A DNA stretch of 64,000 nucleotides from JAICJR01 sp036494715 (GTDB lineage Bacteria; Actinomycetota; Thermoleophilia; Solirubrobacterales; Thermoleophilaceae): positions 1 to 64,000 of the forward strand of contig DASXNY010000155.1 in assembly GCA_036494715.1 (NCBI GenBank). Reading direction: 5' to 3'. Position numbers and translations under genes: made by a program. Position 1 is the stretch's first letter. Each line of letters starts with the position of its first letter. Positions 43,004-49,972 of the stretch are shown here, one piece after another. The notes under the pieces were generated by a model. That model searched no databases. It had not been told where the DNA came from and was given only the letters and a program-made list of their open reading frames with translations.

Positions 43004-44716
43004 ATGGGAGCGGCACTCACCACGGCTCTCGCCGCCGGCTTCGCGGGCCTGGTATGCCTGCTCGCGCTGGTGGCGACGCTCGCCCGCCGCGCGATAGCAC
43101 GCGAGCGCGGGCTGAGCGACGAGGTAATCCGCCGCAACGAGGAGCTCGAGGCGCTCACCCAGCTCGCCTCGACCATGACGGAGACGCTCGAGGAAGGACC
43201 GATCATCGAGCGCGGCCTGGACGTGCTGCGGCTCGCCGCGCGCACCACGAGCTCGGCGCTCTACCTCGAAGCGGGAGACGAGCTGGTGATCGCCGCGAGC
43301 ACCGGCGACTGGGAGTCGGAGGGCGACCTCGCGTCCTGCCACAGCGACGGCGCGTGCGTCGCGCGCCATCACGAGCGCCAGGTGATCACGCTCATGCTCG
43401 CGGGCCGCAACCGCAACCTCGGCGGCGTCGTGCTCGTGCGCTCGGGCCAGGATCCGGTGGACGAAACCGAGCTCAAGCTGCTGCGCCTGCTGGCCGACCA
43501 ACTCGCCATCGCCGTTCAGAACGCGCGCGACTACCGCGAGCGACTCGAGCAGGCGATCCGCGACCCGCTCACAGGACTGCTCAACCACCGCACCTTCCAG
43601 GAGCGCCTGGGCCTGGAGCTCGCGCGCGCACGGCGCGAGGGCACCGAGGTCGCGCTGGTGGCGCTCGACCTCGATCACTTCAAGCCGATCAACGACCGCT
43701 GCGGCCACGGCGTCGGCGACCAGGCGCTGATCGCGCTGGCGCGGACGATCTACGGGTCGCTGCGCCCGACCGACGTGGCCGGGCGAGTCGGTGGCGACGA
43801 GTTCATGGTGGCCCTGGCGGGCTCCGGCGAGGCGGAGGCTCGTCAGGTGGTGGAGCGGCTGCGCGCCGCACTCGCCGGCGTGGCGATCGGCCCCACACGC
43901 GAGACGCTCACGCTCAGCGTCGGCATTGCCATCTACCCGCGCGCGGCCGAGTACCAGGACGACCTGATGCGCTTCGCCGACGGCGCGATGTACTGGTCGA
44001 AGTCACGCGGGCGCGACCGCGTGTCCGTCTACTCGGCCGACAGCGGCGAGGCGCTCTCGCCCGAGGAGAAGGCCGAGCACGCCCAACGGGCGAGCCTCAT
44101 CCGCACCGTCCACGCGCTCGCCCGCGCGGTGGACGCGAAGGACGGCTACACCCACCTGCACTCGCAGCGCGTTGCGTTCTACGCGGCCACCCTCGCGATG
44201 AGCGTCGGGCTGCCGCCGGAGCGCGTCGACATGATCCGCACCGCCGGGGTGCTCCACGACGTCGGCAAGATCGGCATCACCGACAGCATCCTGCTCAAGG
44301 CCGGCACGCTCACGCACGAGGAGTTCGAGGAGATGCGGCGCCACTCGGAGCTCGGCCGCGACATCATCGCCGGCGCCGGCATGACCGAGATCGCCGACTG
44401 GGTGCTCAACCTGCACGAGCGCTACGACGGCGGCGGCTATCCGAGCGGCGTGGCGGGGAACGAAATCCCACTCGAGAGCCGCATCCTGGCGGCCGCGGAC
44501 GCGCTCGAGGCGATGACCTACCCGCGTGTCTACCGCCCCGCCCTCACCGTCAAAGAGGCGCTCGAAGAGCTCGAACGCTCCGCGGGCACGCAGTTCGACC
44601 CCCTGGTGGCAGTCCAACTCATCGCCCTCGTCAGATCAGGCGAGCTCGTCGTAGGCAACAGCGCGATCGACCCGATCGACGCAATAGCCCACGCCGAGGC
44701 CTCAGCAGCCTCGTAG
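43004..44716 (+). CDS. GAF-GGDEF-HD-GYP cyclic-di-GMP enzyme
   Basis: 570 residues from ATG 43004. A TM helix (residues 5-29) is followed by a short coil, a GAF-like domain (about 45-190), a GGDEF domain with GGDEF at 263-267 and an upstream inhibitory RPTD site at 254-257, and an HD-GYP domain with VLHDVGKIGI and YDGGGYPSGVAG. Both catalytic motifs are intact, so it could make and break cyclic-di-GMP, with product inhibition at the I-site. The signal for the GAF domain is unknown. Confidence 0.93.
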   Translation: MGAALTTALAAGFAGLVCLLALVATLARRAIARERGLSDEVIRRNEELEALTQLASTMTETLEEGPIIERGLDVLRLAARTTSSALYLEAGDELVIAASTGDWESEGDLASCHSDGACVARHHERQVITLMLAGRNRNLGGVVLVRSGQDPVDETELKLLRLLADQLAIAVQNARDYRERLEQAIRDPLTGLLNHRTFQERLGLELARARREGTEVALVALDLDHFKPINDRCGHGVGDQALIALARTIYGSLRPTDVAGRVGGDEFMVALAGSGEAEARQVVERLRAALAGVAIGPTRETLTLSVGIAIYPRAAEYQDDLMRFADGAMYWSKSRGRDRVSVYSADSGEALSPEEKAEHAQRASLIRTVHALARAVDAKDGYTHLHSQRVAFYAATLAMSVGLPPERVDMIRTAGVLHDVGKIGITDSILLKAGTLTHEEFEEMRRHSELGRDIIAGAGMTEIADWVLNLHERYDGGGYPSGVAGNEIPLESRILAAADALEAMTYPRVYRPALTVKEALEELERSAGTQFDPLVAVQLIALVRSGELVVGNSAIDPIDAIAHAEASAAS

Positions 44717-44718
44717 CC

Positions 44719-44746
44719 CTGTCGACCGCCTAGCGCGTACTGCCGC
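44719..44746. repeat. 7-bp tandem array, CTGCCTA type (degenerate)
   Basis: Four units in register (CTGTCGA, CCGCCTA, GCGCGTA, CTGCCGC) start 2 nt after the stop of the GGDEF gene. They share the CTGCCTA word with the arrays at 8566, 15377 and 62049. Confidence 0.6.
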
Positions 44747-44752
44747 CTACTA

Positions 44753-44780
44753 AAAGTCGAAAGCCCGCCATTCGGCGGGC
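44753..44780 (-). terminator. Intrinsic terminator for the cold-shock gene
   Basis: On the minus strand GCCCGCC-GAAT-GGCGGGC (stem 44763-44780) is followed by a T-rich tail ending in TTTT at 44753. It lies 27 nt past the csp stop. Confidence 0.85.
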
Positions 44781-44806
44781 CCCCGACAACAGCGGAACAG
44801 ACAGGC

Positions 44807-45010
44807 TTAGATCGCCTGTACGTTCACCGCCTTCGGTCCCTTGTCGCCGGCCTCGGCGTCGTAAGAGACCTTCGCGCCCTCGGCGAGCGAGCGATACCCG
44901 TCGCCAAGGATGCCTGTGTGGTGGACGAAGAGGTCCTTCCCGCCGTCATCGGGCGTGATGAAGCCGAAGCCCTTCTCGTCGCTGAACCACTTGACTGTGC
45001 CGTTTGGCAT
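44807..45010 (-). CDS. Cold-shock domain protein
   Basis: 67 residues, the full CspA length. RNP1 KGFGFI and RNP2 LFVHHT are both present, with the aromatic residues that bind single-stranded RNA or DNA. It has a good GGAGGA site and a 5' leader of up to ~130 nt before the tetR gene, which could hold cold-responsive structure; no specific element was recognised. Its own terminator follows, so it is likely monocistronic. Confidence 0.97.
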   Translation of the reverse strand: MPNGTVKWFSDEKGFGFITPDDGGKDLFVHHTGILGDGYRSLAEGAKVSYDAEAGDKGPKAVNVQAI

Positions 45011-45145
45011 GCCGTGTCCTCCACGGTGTTGATGTGCTGCGCTTCCGCGGAGGTAATCCAGCGACTACGCCTGCACTGCTTTAGCCGAGTCCAATTCCCG
45101 GCCCTGCAAGGCGGACGGTAGCAGTGAATTGCCCTGCGCGCGAGT

Positions 45146-45751
45146 TCAGGATGTTTTCTGCCGGCGGGGGCTCGGCTGGGCGCGCAGGCCGTCGAGCAGG
45201 ATCCCCAGATGCCGGCGCCAGTCCTGCTTGCCGGGGAAGGGGCCACTCATCGAAGCGCAGAGCCCGCCCATCAGCATCCCGAGCTCCTCGGCCTTGAAGT
45301 CCTTGCGCAGTGCGCCCTCGCGCTGGGCCCGCTTGATCAGCTTGTCCATCACGGCCTCGAGCTCGAGCCGCGCCGGCTCCGCGTACTCGAAGGCGGCGCT
45401 TGTGGTGCGCAGCGCATCCTGGAGAGCCGCGTTCTCCGCCATGTGCTCCGCGGTGGCGTAGAGCAGACCCGAGAACGCCTCCCAAGCGTCCTCCTCCTTG
45501 AGCGCCTCGCCCGCCGCCTCGGCGAAGCCGGTGAACTTCTGTGTCACAAGCTCGCCCATCAGCACGTCTTTGTTGGGGAAGTGGCGATAGACCGTCCCCA
45601 CACCCACTCCCGCGCGCCGGGCGACGTCGTCCATCTGGGCGTCGGCGCCCTGCTCACCGAACACCTGCGCGGCGGCCTCGAGTATGCGCTCGCGGTTGCG
45701 CCGGGCGTCGGCTCGAAGCTGTCTGACGGCGGTTTGTTCGGTGGCGCTCAA
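45146..45751 (-). CDS. TetR-family transcriptional regulator
   Basis: 201 residues; the only in-frame start before an upstream stop is TTG 45751. The HTH region RERILEAAAQVFGEQGADAQ to GVGTVYRHFPNKDVLM is the TetR signature. The C-terminal ligand domain is unassigned. It is divergent from the MFS pump gene, whose promoter contains a clear palindrome, so it probably represses that pump and perhaps itself. Confidence 0.92.
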   Translation of the reverse strand: MSATEQTAVRQLRADARRNRERILEAAAQVFGEQGADAQMDDVARRAGVGVGTVYRHFPNKDVLMGELVTQKFTGFAEAAGEALKEEDAWEAFSGLLYATAEHMAENAALQDALRTTSAAFEYAEPARLELEAVMDKLIKRAQREGALRKDFKAEELGMLMGGLCASMSGPFPGKQDWRRHLGILLDGLRAQPSPRRQKTS

Positions 45752-45757
45752 AGTGAG

Positions 45758-45784
45758 TAAGGGGTGCCCTTAGGTGACTAAGGG
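45758..45784. promoter_or_regulatory. Overlapping palindromes upstream of tetR
   Basis: Three half-sites alternate in orientation: TAAGGG (45758), CCCTTA(G) (45767) and CTAAGGG (45778). They form two overlapping inverted repeats, TAAGGG-N3-CCCTTA and CCCTTAG-N4-CTAAGGG, directly before the TTG start of tetR. This looks like an operator for a dimeric regulator, but the sequence differs from the palindrome at the pump promoter. Confidence 0.5.
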
Positions 45785-45849
45785 GTCCGCTCGCGAAGGT
45801 CGCGGCGTATGCCCGATGTGAAAAAGCAGTGCATCCGCGACGATTCTAG

Positions 45850-45878
45850 TTGACAAACGGAACCACGGTTCCTATTCT
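45850..45878 (+). promoter_or_regulatory. Near-consensus promoter with TetR-type operator
   Basis: TTGACA (45850-45855) and TATTCT (45873-45878) are 17 bp apart. The palindrome GGAACC-AC-GGTTCC (45859-45872) occupies most of the spacer. The word AAACGGAACC is repeated at 45855 and at 45891-45900, the second copy lying just past the expected start of transcription. A dimer bound here would block the polymerase. Confidence 0.75.
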
Positions 45879-45938
45879 TCCGGAAAGTCTAAACGGAACC
45901 GGACCTCGACTTCCAAATTAGTGATCAGGAGCACAAAG

Positions 45939-47399
45939 ATGAGTCCCCAAACCCTCTCCCCCAGAAGCAAGGACCTGGCGCTCGTATTGCTGGCGGTCAC
46001 GCAGTTCGTGATCGTGCTCGACGCCTCCATCGTGAATGTCGCGCTGCCCTCGATCGGGCGCGCGCTCGACTTCTCCCAGGACAACCTCTCGTGGGTTGTC
46101 AACGCCTACACACTGACCTTCGGCGGCTTCCTGCTGCTCGGCGGGCGTCTCGCCGACCTGCTCGGCCGGCGCACGATCTTCATCGGCGGCCTGGCGCTCT
46201 TCTCGGTGGCCTCGCTGCTCGGCGGCCTGGCGCAGTCCGACACCTGGCTGATCGCCGCGCGGGCGCTTCAGGGGCTCGGCGCGGCGCTGATCTCGCCGGC
46301 CGCGCTGTCGCTCATCACCACGATCTTCCGCGAGGGCGCTGAGCGCAACCGCGCGCTCGGCGTCTGGGGCGCCGTGGCCGGTTCGGGCGGCGCCGCCGGC
46401 GTGCTGCTGGGGGGCGTGCTGACGCAGTGGGTCGGCTGGCAGGCCGTGCTGTTCGTCAACGTGCCGATCGGCCTGATCGCCGCCGCAGCGGCGCCGCGCC
46501 TGCTCCCCGAGAGCCGCGATGCGGAGCACCGCTACTTCGATTTCCAGGGCGCGGTGCTCGTCACCAGCGGCCTGGCGCTGCTCGTGTATGCGCTTGTCGA
46601 CGCCAACAACGCCGGCTGGGGCACCTTGCACACGATCGGCCTGGGAGCCATCGCGCTCGGGCTGCTCGGCGTGTTCGTGGCCTGGGAGTCGCGCGCGCCG
46701 CACCCGCTCATGCCGTTCTCGATTTTCCGCCTGCGCACGCTGCGAGGCGCGAACGTGATCGGCCTCCTGCTCGGGCTCGCGCTATTCGCGATGTTCTTCT
46801 TCCTGTCGCTCTACATGCAGCAGGTGCTCGGCTACGACGCGCTGAAGACCGGCGTCTCGTACCTGCCGCTGGCGCTGATGATCGTCGCCTCGGCAGGCGT
46901 GGCATCGCAGCTCACCACGCGGATCGGCTTCAAGCCCGTCCTCGTCACGGGCATGCTCATGCTCACCGGCGGCCTCGTCTGGTTCAGCCAGGTGTCGGCC
47001 AGCGGCTCGTACCTCGGCGACGTGCTGTTCCCCTCGATCGTCGTCGGGTTCGGGCTCGGGCTCGCGTTCGTGTCGGTGATGATCGCCTCGGTAATGGGCA
47101 CGAAGCCCTCCGAGGCGGGCCTCGCCTCCGGGCTGATCAACACCTCGCAGCAGGTGGGCGGCGCGCTCGGCCTGGCGATCCTCTCCGCGATCGCCACCGC
47201 GCGCACCAACCACTTGATCGCGGGCGGCGGCCACAGCCAGGGCTTCGCGCTCACGGCGGGCTTCCAGACCGCCTTCCTGGTCGGCGCGGGCTTCGCGCTC
47301 ATCGCCGCCGTACTGGCCTCGGTGATGATCTCGTCGGCCGACAGCCGGGCGCACGCCCTGGCCGCGCAGGCGGGCGACGTGGCGCCGGTGGCCGCCTAG
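45939..47399 (+). CDS. DHA2-family MFS drug-resistance transporter
   Basis: 486 residues from ATG 45939, which has AGGAG at 7 nt; an upstream GTG at 45921 is less likely. It has about 14 TM helices. LDASIVNVALPSIGRAL is motif D1 at TM1, GGRLADLLGRRTIF motif A, and ALQGLGAALISPAALSLI motif B, as in EmrB/QacA exporters. It should expel a toxic or regulatory small molecule by proton antiport. Regulation by the divergent TetR protein is strongly suggested by the operator. Confidence 0.93.
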   Translation: MSPQTLSPRSKDLALVLLAVTQFVIVLDASIVNVALPSIGRALDFSQDNLSWVVNAYTLTFGGFLLLGGRLADLLGRRTIFIGGLALFSVASLLGGLAQSDTWLIAARALQGLGAALISPAALSLITTIFREGAERNRALGVWGAVAGSGGAAGVLLGGVLTQWVGWQAVLFVNVPIGLIAAAAAPRLLPESRDAEHRYFDFQGAVLVTSGLALLVYALVDANNAGWGTLHTIGLGAIALGLLGVFVAWESRAPHPLMPFSIFRLRTLRGANVIGLLLGLALFAMFFFLSLYMQQVLGYDALKTGVSYLPLALMIVASAGVASQLTTRIGFKPVLVTGMLMLTGGLVWFSQVSASGSYLGDVLFPSIVVGFGLGLAFVSVMIASVMGTKPSEAGLASGLINTSQQVGGALGLAILSAIATARTNHLIAGGGHSQGFALTAGFQTAFLVGAGFALIAAVLASVMISSADSRAHALAAQAGDVAPVAA

Positions 47400-47428
47400 C
47401 CCCTCCGTTCGGTACTCCTCGATCACAG

Positions 47429-47458
47429 GCGCCGGGGCCCCAATTGGGGCCCCGGCGC
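47429..47458 (+). terminator. Strong hairpin after the MFS gene
   Basis: A perfect 13-bp stem (47429-47441 with 47446-47458) around an AATT loop begins about 30 nt after the stop. A T-containing but not pure tract follows. It separates the pump from the TasA-like cluster. Confidence 0.7.
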
Positions 47459-47470
47459 TGCTGTCTCTAA

Positions 47471-47590
47471 AAGCAATGTAAGCCAGGTGGAGAATCCCAC
47501 CGCTGGGGGATCCGGTCCGAAATCTGACTCGCCGATAGGAGGTATGTCCGCCCCCAGTACCTCCCGGGTTTGCCGCACGGATGCGGGTTC
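47471..47590 (+). promoter_or_regulatory. Structured leader upstream of the TasA-like cluster
   Basis: Three hairpins are visible. GGTGG/CCACC (47486-47501) is extended by CCA/TGG. GGAGGTA (47538-47544) pairs with TACCTCC (47558-47564) across a 13-nt loop. CCGCA/TGCGG (47573-47586) has a CGGA loop. Between the first two lies an unpaired conserved-looking segment containing GGTCCGAAATCTGACTCGCC. The arrangement suggests a regulatory RNA or riboswitch, but it does not match a class I can name. Confidence 0.4.
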
Positions 47591-47640
47591 CGCTTTGGAG
47601 AGCTGCGGCCGTTTCGCAACTCAACTCGCAAGGAGTCCCC

Positions 47641-48231
47641 GTGCCCATCAAGCAGAAGATCCTGCTCTCGCTCCTGCTCGTCGGAGTGACCGCGAGCATC
47701 GCCGCCTTCGGCGTGTTCTCGGCCTTCTCGAGCCAGACCAGCAACCCCGGTAACAACTTCAGCACCGGGACCGTGAACATCGCAGACAACGACGCCGGCA
47801 CCGCCGCCTACAACGTCACCGGCGGCAAGCCCGGCTCGACCCAGACCTCCTGCGTCCGGGTCGTGTACACCGGCTCGCTCGACGCCGACGTGCGCCTGTA
47901 CACGCCGGACACGATCGGCAGCCTCGGGCAGTACGTGAACCTGACGGTCCAGCCCGGCACGCAGGCGACACCGAACATGAACTGCTCCGGCTTCACGGCC
48001 TCGGGCAGCCCGGCTTACTCCGGCACCCTGTCGGCCTGGTCCACGGCTCACAACAGCTACTCCACCGGTCTGTCCGTGCTACCCGGCGCGAGCGCGACCA
48101 AGTGGTCCACAAACGACGCCGTCGTCTACCAGATCACCGCGACTCTGGCGGACAACAACAACGCCAACGGCGTCACCAGCTCCCTCTCCACGGGCACCCA
48201 CTCCTTCGTGTGGGAAGCCCACAACCAGTAG
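47641..48231 (+). CDS. TasA/camelysin-like secreted protein 1
   Basis: 196 residues from GTG 47641 with AGGAG 5 nt upstream. The N-terminal hydrophobic segment runs into AFGVFSAFSSQTSNPGNNFS and then TGTVNI, the SipW-dependent signal pattern (xFSDTxT...NxFxAGTxxL). The mature domain is beta-rich with SCVRVVYTGSLDADVRLY and a C-terminal FVWEAHNQ, both shared with the paralogue at 48831. TasA-type proteins build fibres in biofilm matrix, and this is the likely main subunit because a terminator-like hairpin follows the gene. Confidence 0.8.
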   Translation: MPIKQKILLSLLLVGVTASIAAFGVFSAFSSQTSNPGNNFSTGTVNIADNDAGTAAYNVTGGKPGSTQTSCVRVVYTGSLDADVRLYTPDTIGSLGQYVNLTVQPGTQATPNMNCSGFTASGSPAYSGTLSAWSTAHNSYSTGLSVLPGASATKWSTNDAVVYQITATLADNNNANGVTSSLSTGTHSFVWEAHNQ

Positions 48232-48261
48232 GGGGCCGACACCCGAGCGATGGCCGTGGTG

Positions 48262-48290
48262 CGGCCGCTCCCCCAGATGGGGAGCGGCCG
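48262..48290 (+). terminator. Intra-cluster hairpin, possible attenuator
   Basis: A perfect 12-bp stem (48262-48273 with 48279-48290) with a 5-nt loop lies 30 nt after the first TasA-like gene. No T run follows. Partial termination or 3'-end protection would give more of the first gene's product than of the downstream ones. Confidence 0.65.
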
Positions 48291-48315
48291 TCCCGCCGTG
48301 TCTGCGCGTGTATCT

Positions 48316-48834
48316 ATGACCACGAAGCTCTCGATCGATCGCAGCGCGCGCCTCGCCGGCATCCTGCTCGGCGTCGGGCTCGCCGCGGTGGCCCTGGTGG
48401 CCTGGCGCGTGCCCCGCGGCGAGCGGACGCTGGGCGCTGACGTCCGCATGGAGGCGCTCCAGACGGGCCCGGTGGGCGTGGCCCCGCTGCAGCCCTTCCT
48501 CGCGAAGCCGTCGCTCCTGCCGGGCGCCGCCGTGTCCGGCTCGGTGACCCTGCGCAACCAGACCGGCGTGCCGCTGGCGCTTCGCCTGCGGGCGCTGCCC
48601 TCGACGCGCGACCTCAACCGGATGCTCGTCGTGAAGGTGAGCGCGGGCGCACGGGCACTCTACGACGGCAGCCTCGAGGGACTGCGCACGAGCGGCACGG
48701 GCCCGCTGCGGCTCCGCTCCGGCCAGGCACAGCGCGTGCAGGTGCGCGCCTCGCTGCCGGCGAGCCTCAAGTCTGGCTACCAGGGCCGGATCGTGGACAT
48801 CACGCTTCAGATCGACTCGCGGACCGTCCGATGA
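48316..48834 (+). CDS. Membrane-anchored beta-sandwich protein of the TasA-like cluster
   Basis: 172 residues from ATG 48316. One TM/signal segment (AGILLGVGLAAVALVAWRVP) is followed by a beta-rich domain with a LLPGAAVSGSVTLRNQTGVP block, as found in COG-type matrix accessory proteins, and LYDGSLEGL. A comparable domain occurs in the last protein of the cluster (GPLGPGDSLSGTVAISNIGT, VYQGALSSL). It may cap or anchor fibres. Its stop overlaps the next ATG (ATGA). Confidence 0.65.
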   Translation: MTTKLSIDRSARLAGILLGVGLAAVALVAWRVPRGERTLGADVRMEALQTGPVGVAPLQPFLAKPSLLPGAAVSGSVTLRNQTGVPLALRLRALPSTRDLNRMLVVKVSAGARALYDGSLEGLRTSGTGPLRLRSGQAQRVQVRASLPASLKSGYQGRIVDITLQIDSRTVR

Positions 48835-49430
48835 GCGTCCCGCGCAAGCTGCTCGCCTCGCTCGTAGTGATCGGCCTGGCCGCCGTGTGCCTGGCGGCGG
48901 CCACCTGGTCGAGCTTCTCCACCACCACTGCCAACCCCTCGAATGCCTTCAGCGCCGGTACCGTCGCGCTGTCGGACAACGACGCCGGCAGCGCCTTCTC
49001 GTCGCCCACGCTGTCCCCCGGCGGCAGCGCAAGCGGCTGCATCAAGGTCAGCTACAGCGGCTCGCTGGCGGCCGCGGTGCACCTGTACGCGAGCACCACG
49101 GGCCCGCTCGCGCAGTACCTCAACGTCAGCGTCACGCGCGGCACCCAGACGAGCCCGACCTTCCCCTCCTGCACCGGCTTCAGCGCGGACTCGACCAACT
49201 ACATCGGCTCCGGCGCTGGCGTCGTCTATTCGGGCACCCTGGCGAACCTCTCCTCGACGTACACGAACTACGCCAATGGCCTCGTGGACGCGCCCGGAGC
49301 GGCGCAGACCTGGACCTCGGGCAGCGCGCACGCCTACATGATCACGGTGAGCCTGCCGAGCGGCGTGCCGGCGGCGGCGCAGGGGCTCAGCTCCAGCGCC
49401 ACGTTCACCTGGGAGGCGCAGAACACATGA
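48831..49430 (+). CDS. TasA/camelysin-like secreted protein 2
   Basis: 199 residues, a clear paralogue of the protein at 47641: ATWSSFSTTTANPSNAFSAG, DNDAGSAF, CIKVSYSGSLAAAVHLY, QYLNVSVTRGTQTSP and the ending FTWEAQNT all align. The SipW-type leader is intact. It may be a minor fibre subunit or initiator, as TapA/TasA pairs are in Bacillus. It overlaps the signal peptidase gene by 4 nt. Confidence 0.8.
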   Translation: MSVPRKLLASLVVIGLAAVCLAAATWSSFSTTTANPSNAFSAGTVALSDNDAGSAFSSPTLSPGGSASGCIKVSYSGSLAAAVHLYASTTGPLAQYLNVSVTRGTQTSPTFPSCTGFSADSTNYIGSGAGVVYSGTLANLSSTYTNYANGLVDAPGAAQTWTSGSAHAYMITVSLPSGVPAAAQGLSSSATFTWEAQNT

Positions 49431-49972
49431 CCCGCGCGCGCTCGCTCGGACGCTTCGGCGCGCTGATGGCGGGCTGGACGGTGGGCGCCTTCTGCGTCGC
49501 GCTGCTGGCCGCCGTGGCGCTGCCAAACGCCTTCGGCATGCGCAGCTTCACGGACCGCTCAGGCAGCATGGAGCCTGCGATCCACGTCGGCGACGTGGTG
49601 ATCGACAAGAAGATCAGCCCGCTCGACGCCCGCGCCGGCGACGTCGTCACCTTCAGCGATCCGAGCGGCGAGAAGCGGCTCATCACGCACCGGATCCGCA
49701 GCCTGAGGGCGACGGGCAACGTCGTGCACGTGGTGACCAAGGGAGACGCCAACAACACGGTGGAGCGCTGGACCGTGCCCGCGAACGGGCGCATCGGCCG
49801 CGTGGTGCTGAGGGTCTGGAAGATCGGCTACCCGCTCGTGTACGTGCACTCGCGCTACGGCCTGATCGGGCTCGTCGCGATCCCGGCGCTGCTCCTCTGC
49901 CTGCTCGAGCTGAGGCGGATCTGGGCGCCACGCCCGGACGGCGACGGAGGGACGCATGCGGCGGGCGCGTAG
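49427..49972 (+). CDS. Signal peptidase I, SipW/ER type
   Basis: 181 residues. It has an N-terminal TM (WTVGAFCVALLAAVALPNAF), the nucleophile Ser in DRSGSMEPAIHVGDVV, and LITHRI where the second catalytic residue is His rather than the bacterial Lys. A C-terminal TM (YGLIGLVAIPALLLCLLELR) follows. Ser-His peptidases of this type process TasA-like precursors in Firmicutes. Here it should cleave the three SipW-leader proteins encoded beside it. Confidence 0.9.
   Translation: MTRARSLGRFGALMAGWTVGAFCVALLAAVALPNAFGMRSFTDRSGSMEPAIHVGDVVIDKKISPLDARAGDVVTFSDPSGEKRLITHRIRSLRATGNVVHVVTKGDANNTVERWTVPANGRIGRVVLRVWKIGYPLVYVHSRYGLIGLVAIPALLLCLLELRRIWAPRPDGDGGTHAAGA

Noticed and set aside
47471..47590. 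Assignment as a ydaO (c-di-AMP) or GEMM (c-di-GMP) riboswitch
   Set aside because: Some conserved words look similar, but their order and the paired elements do not fit either consensus by eye; only a structured leader is claimed.
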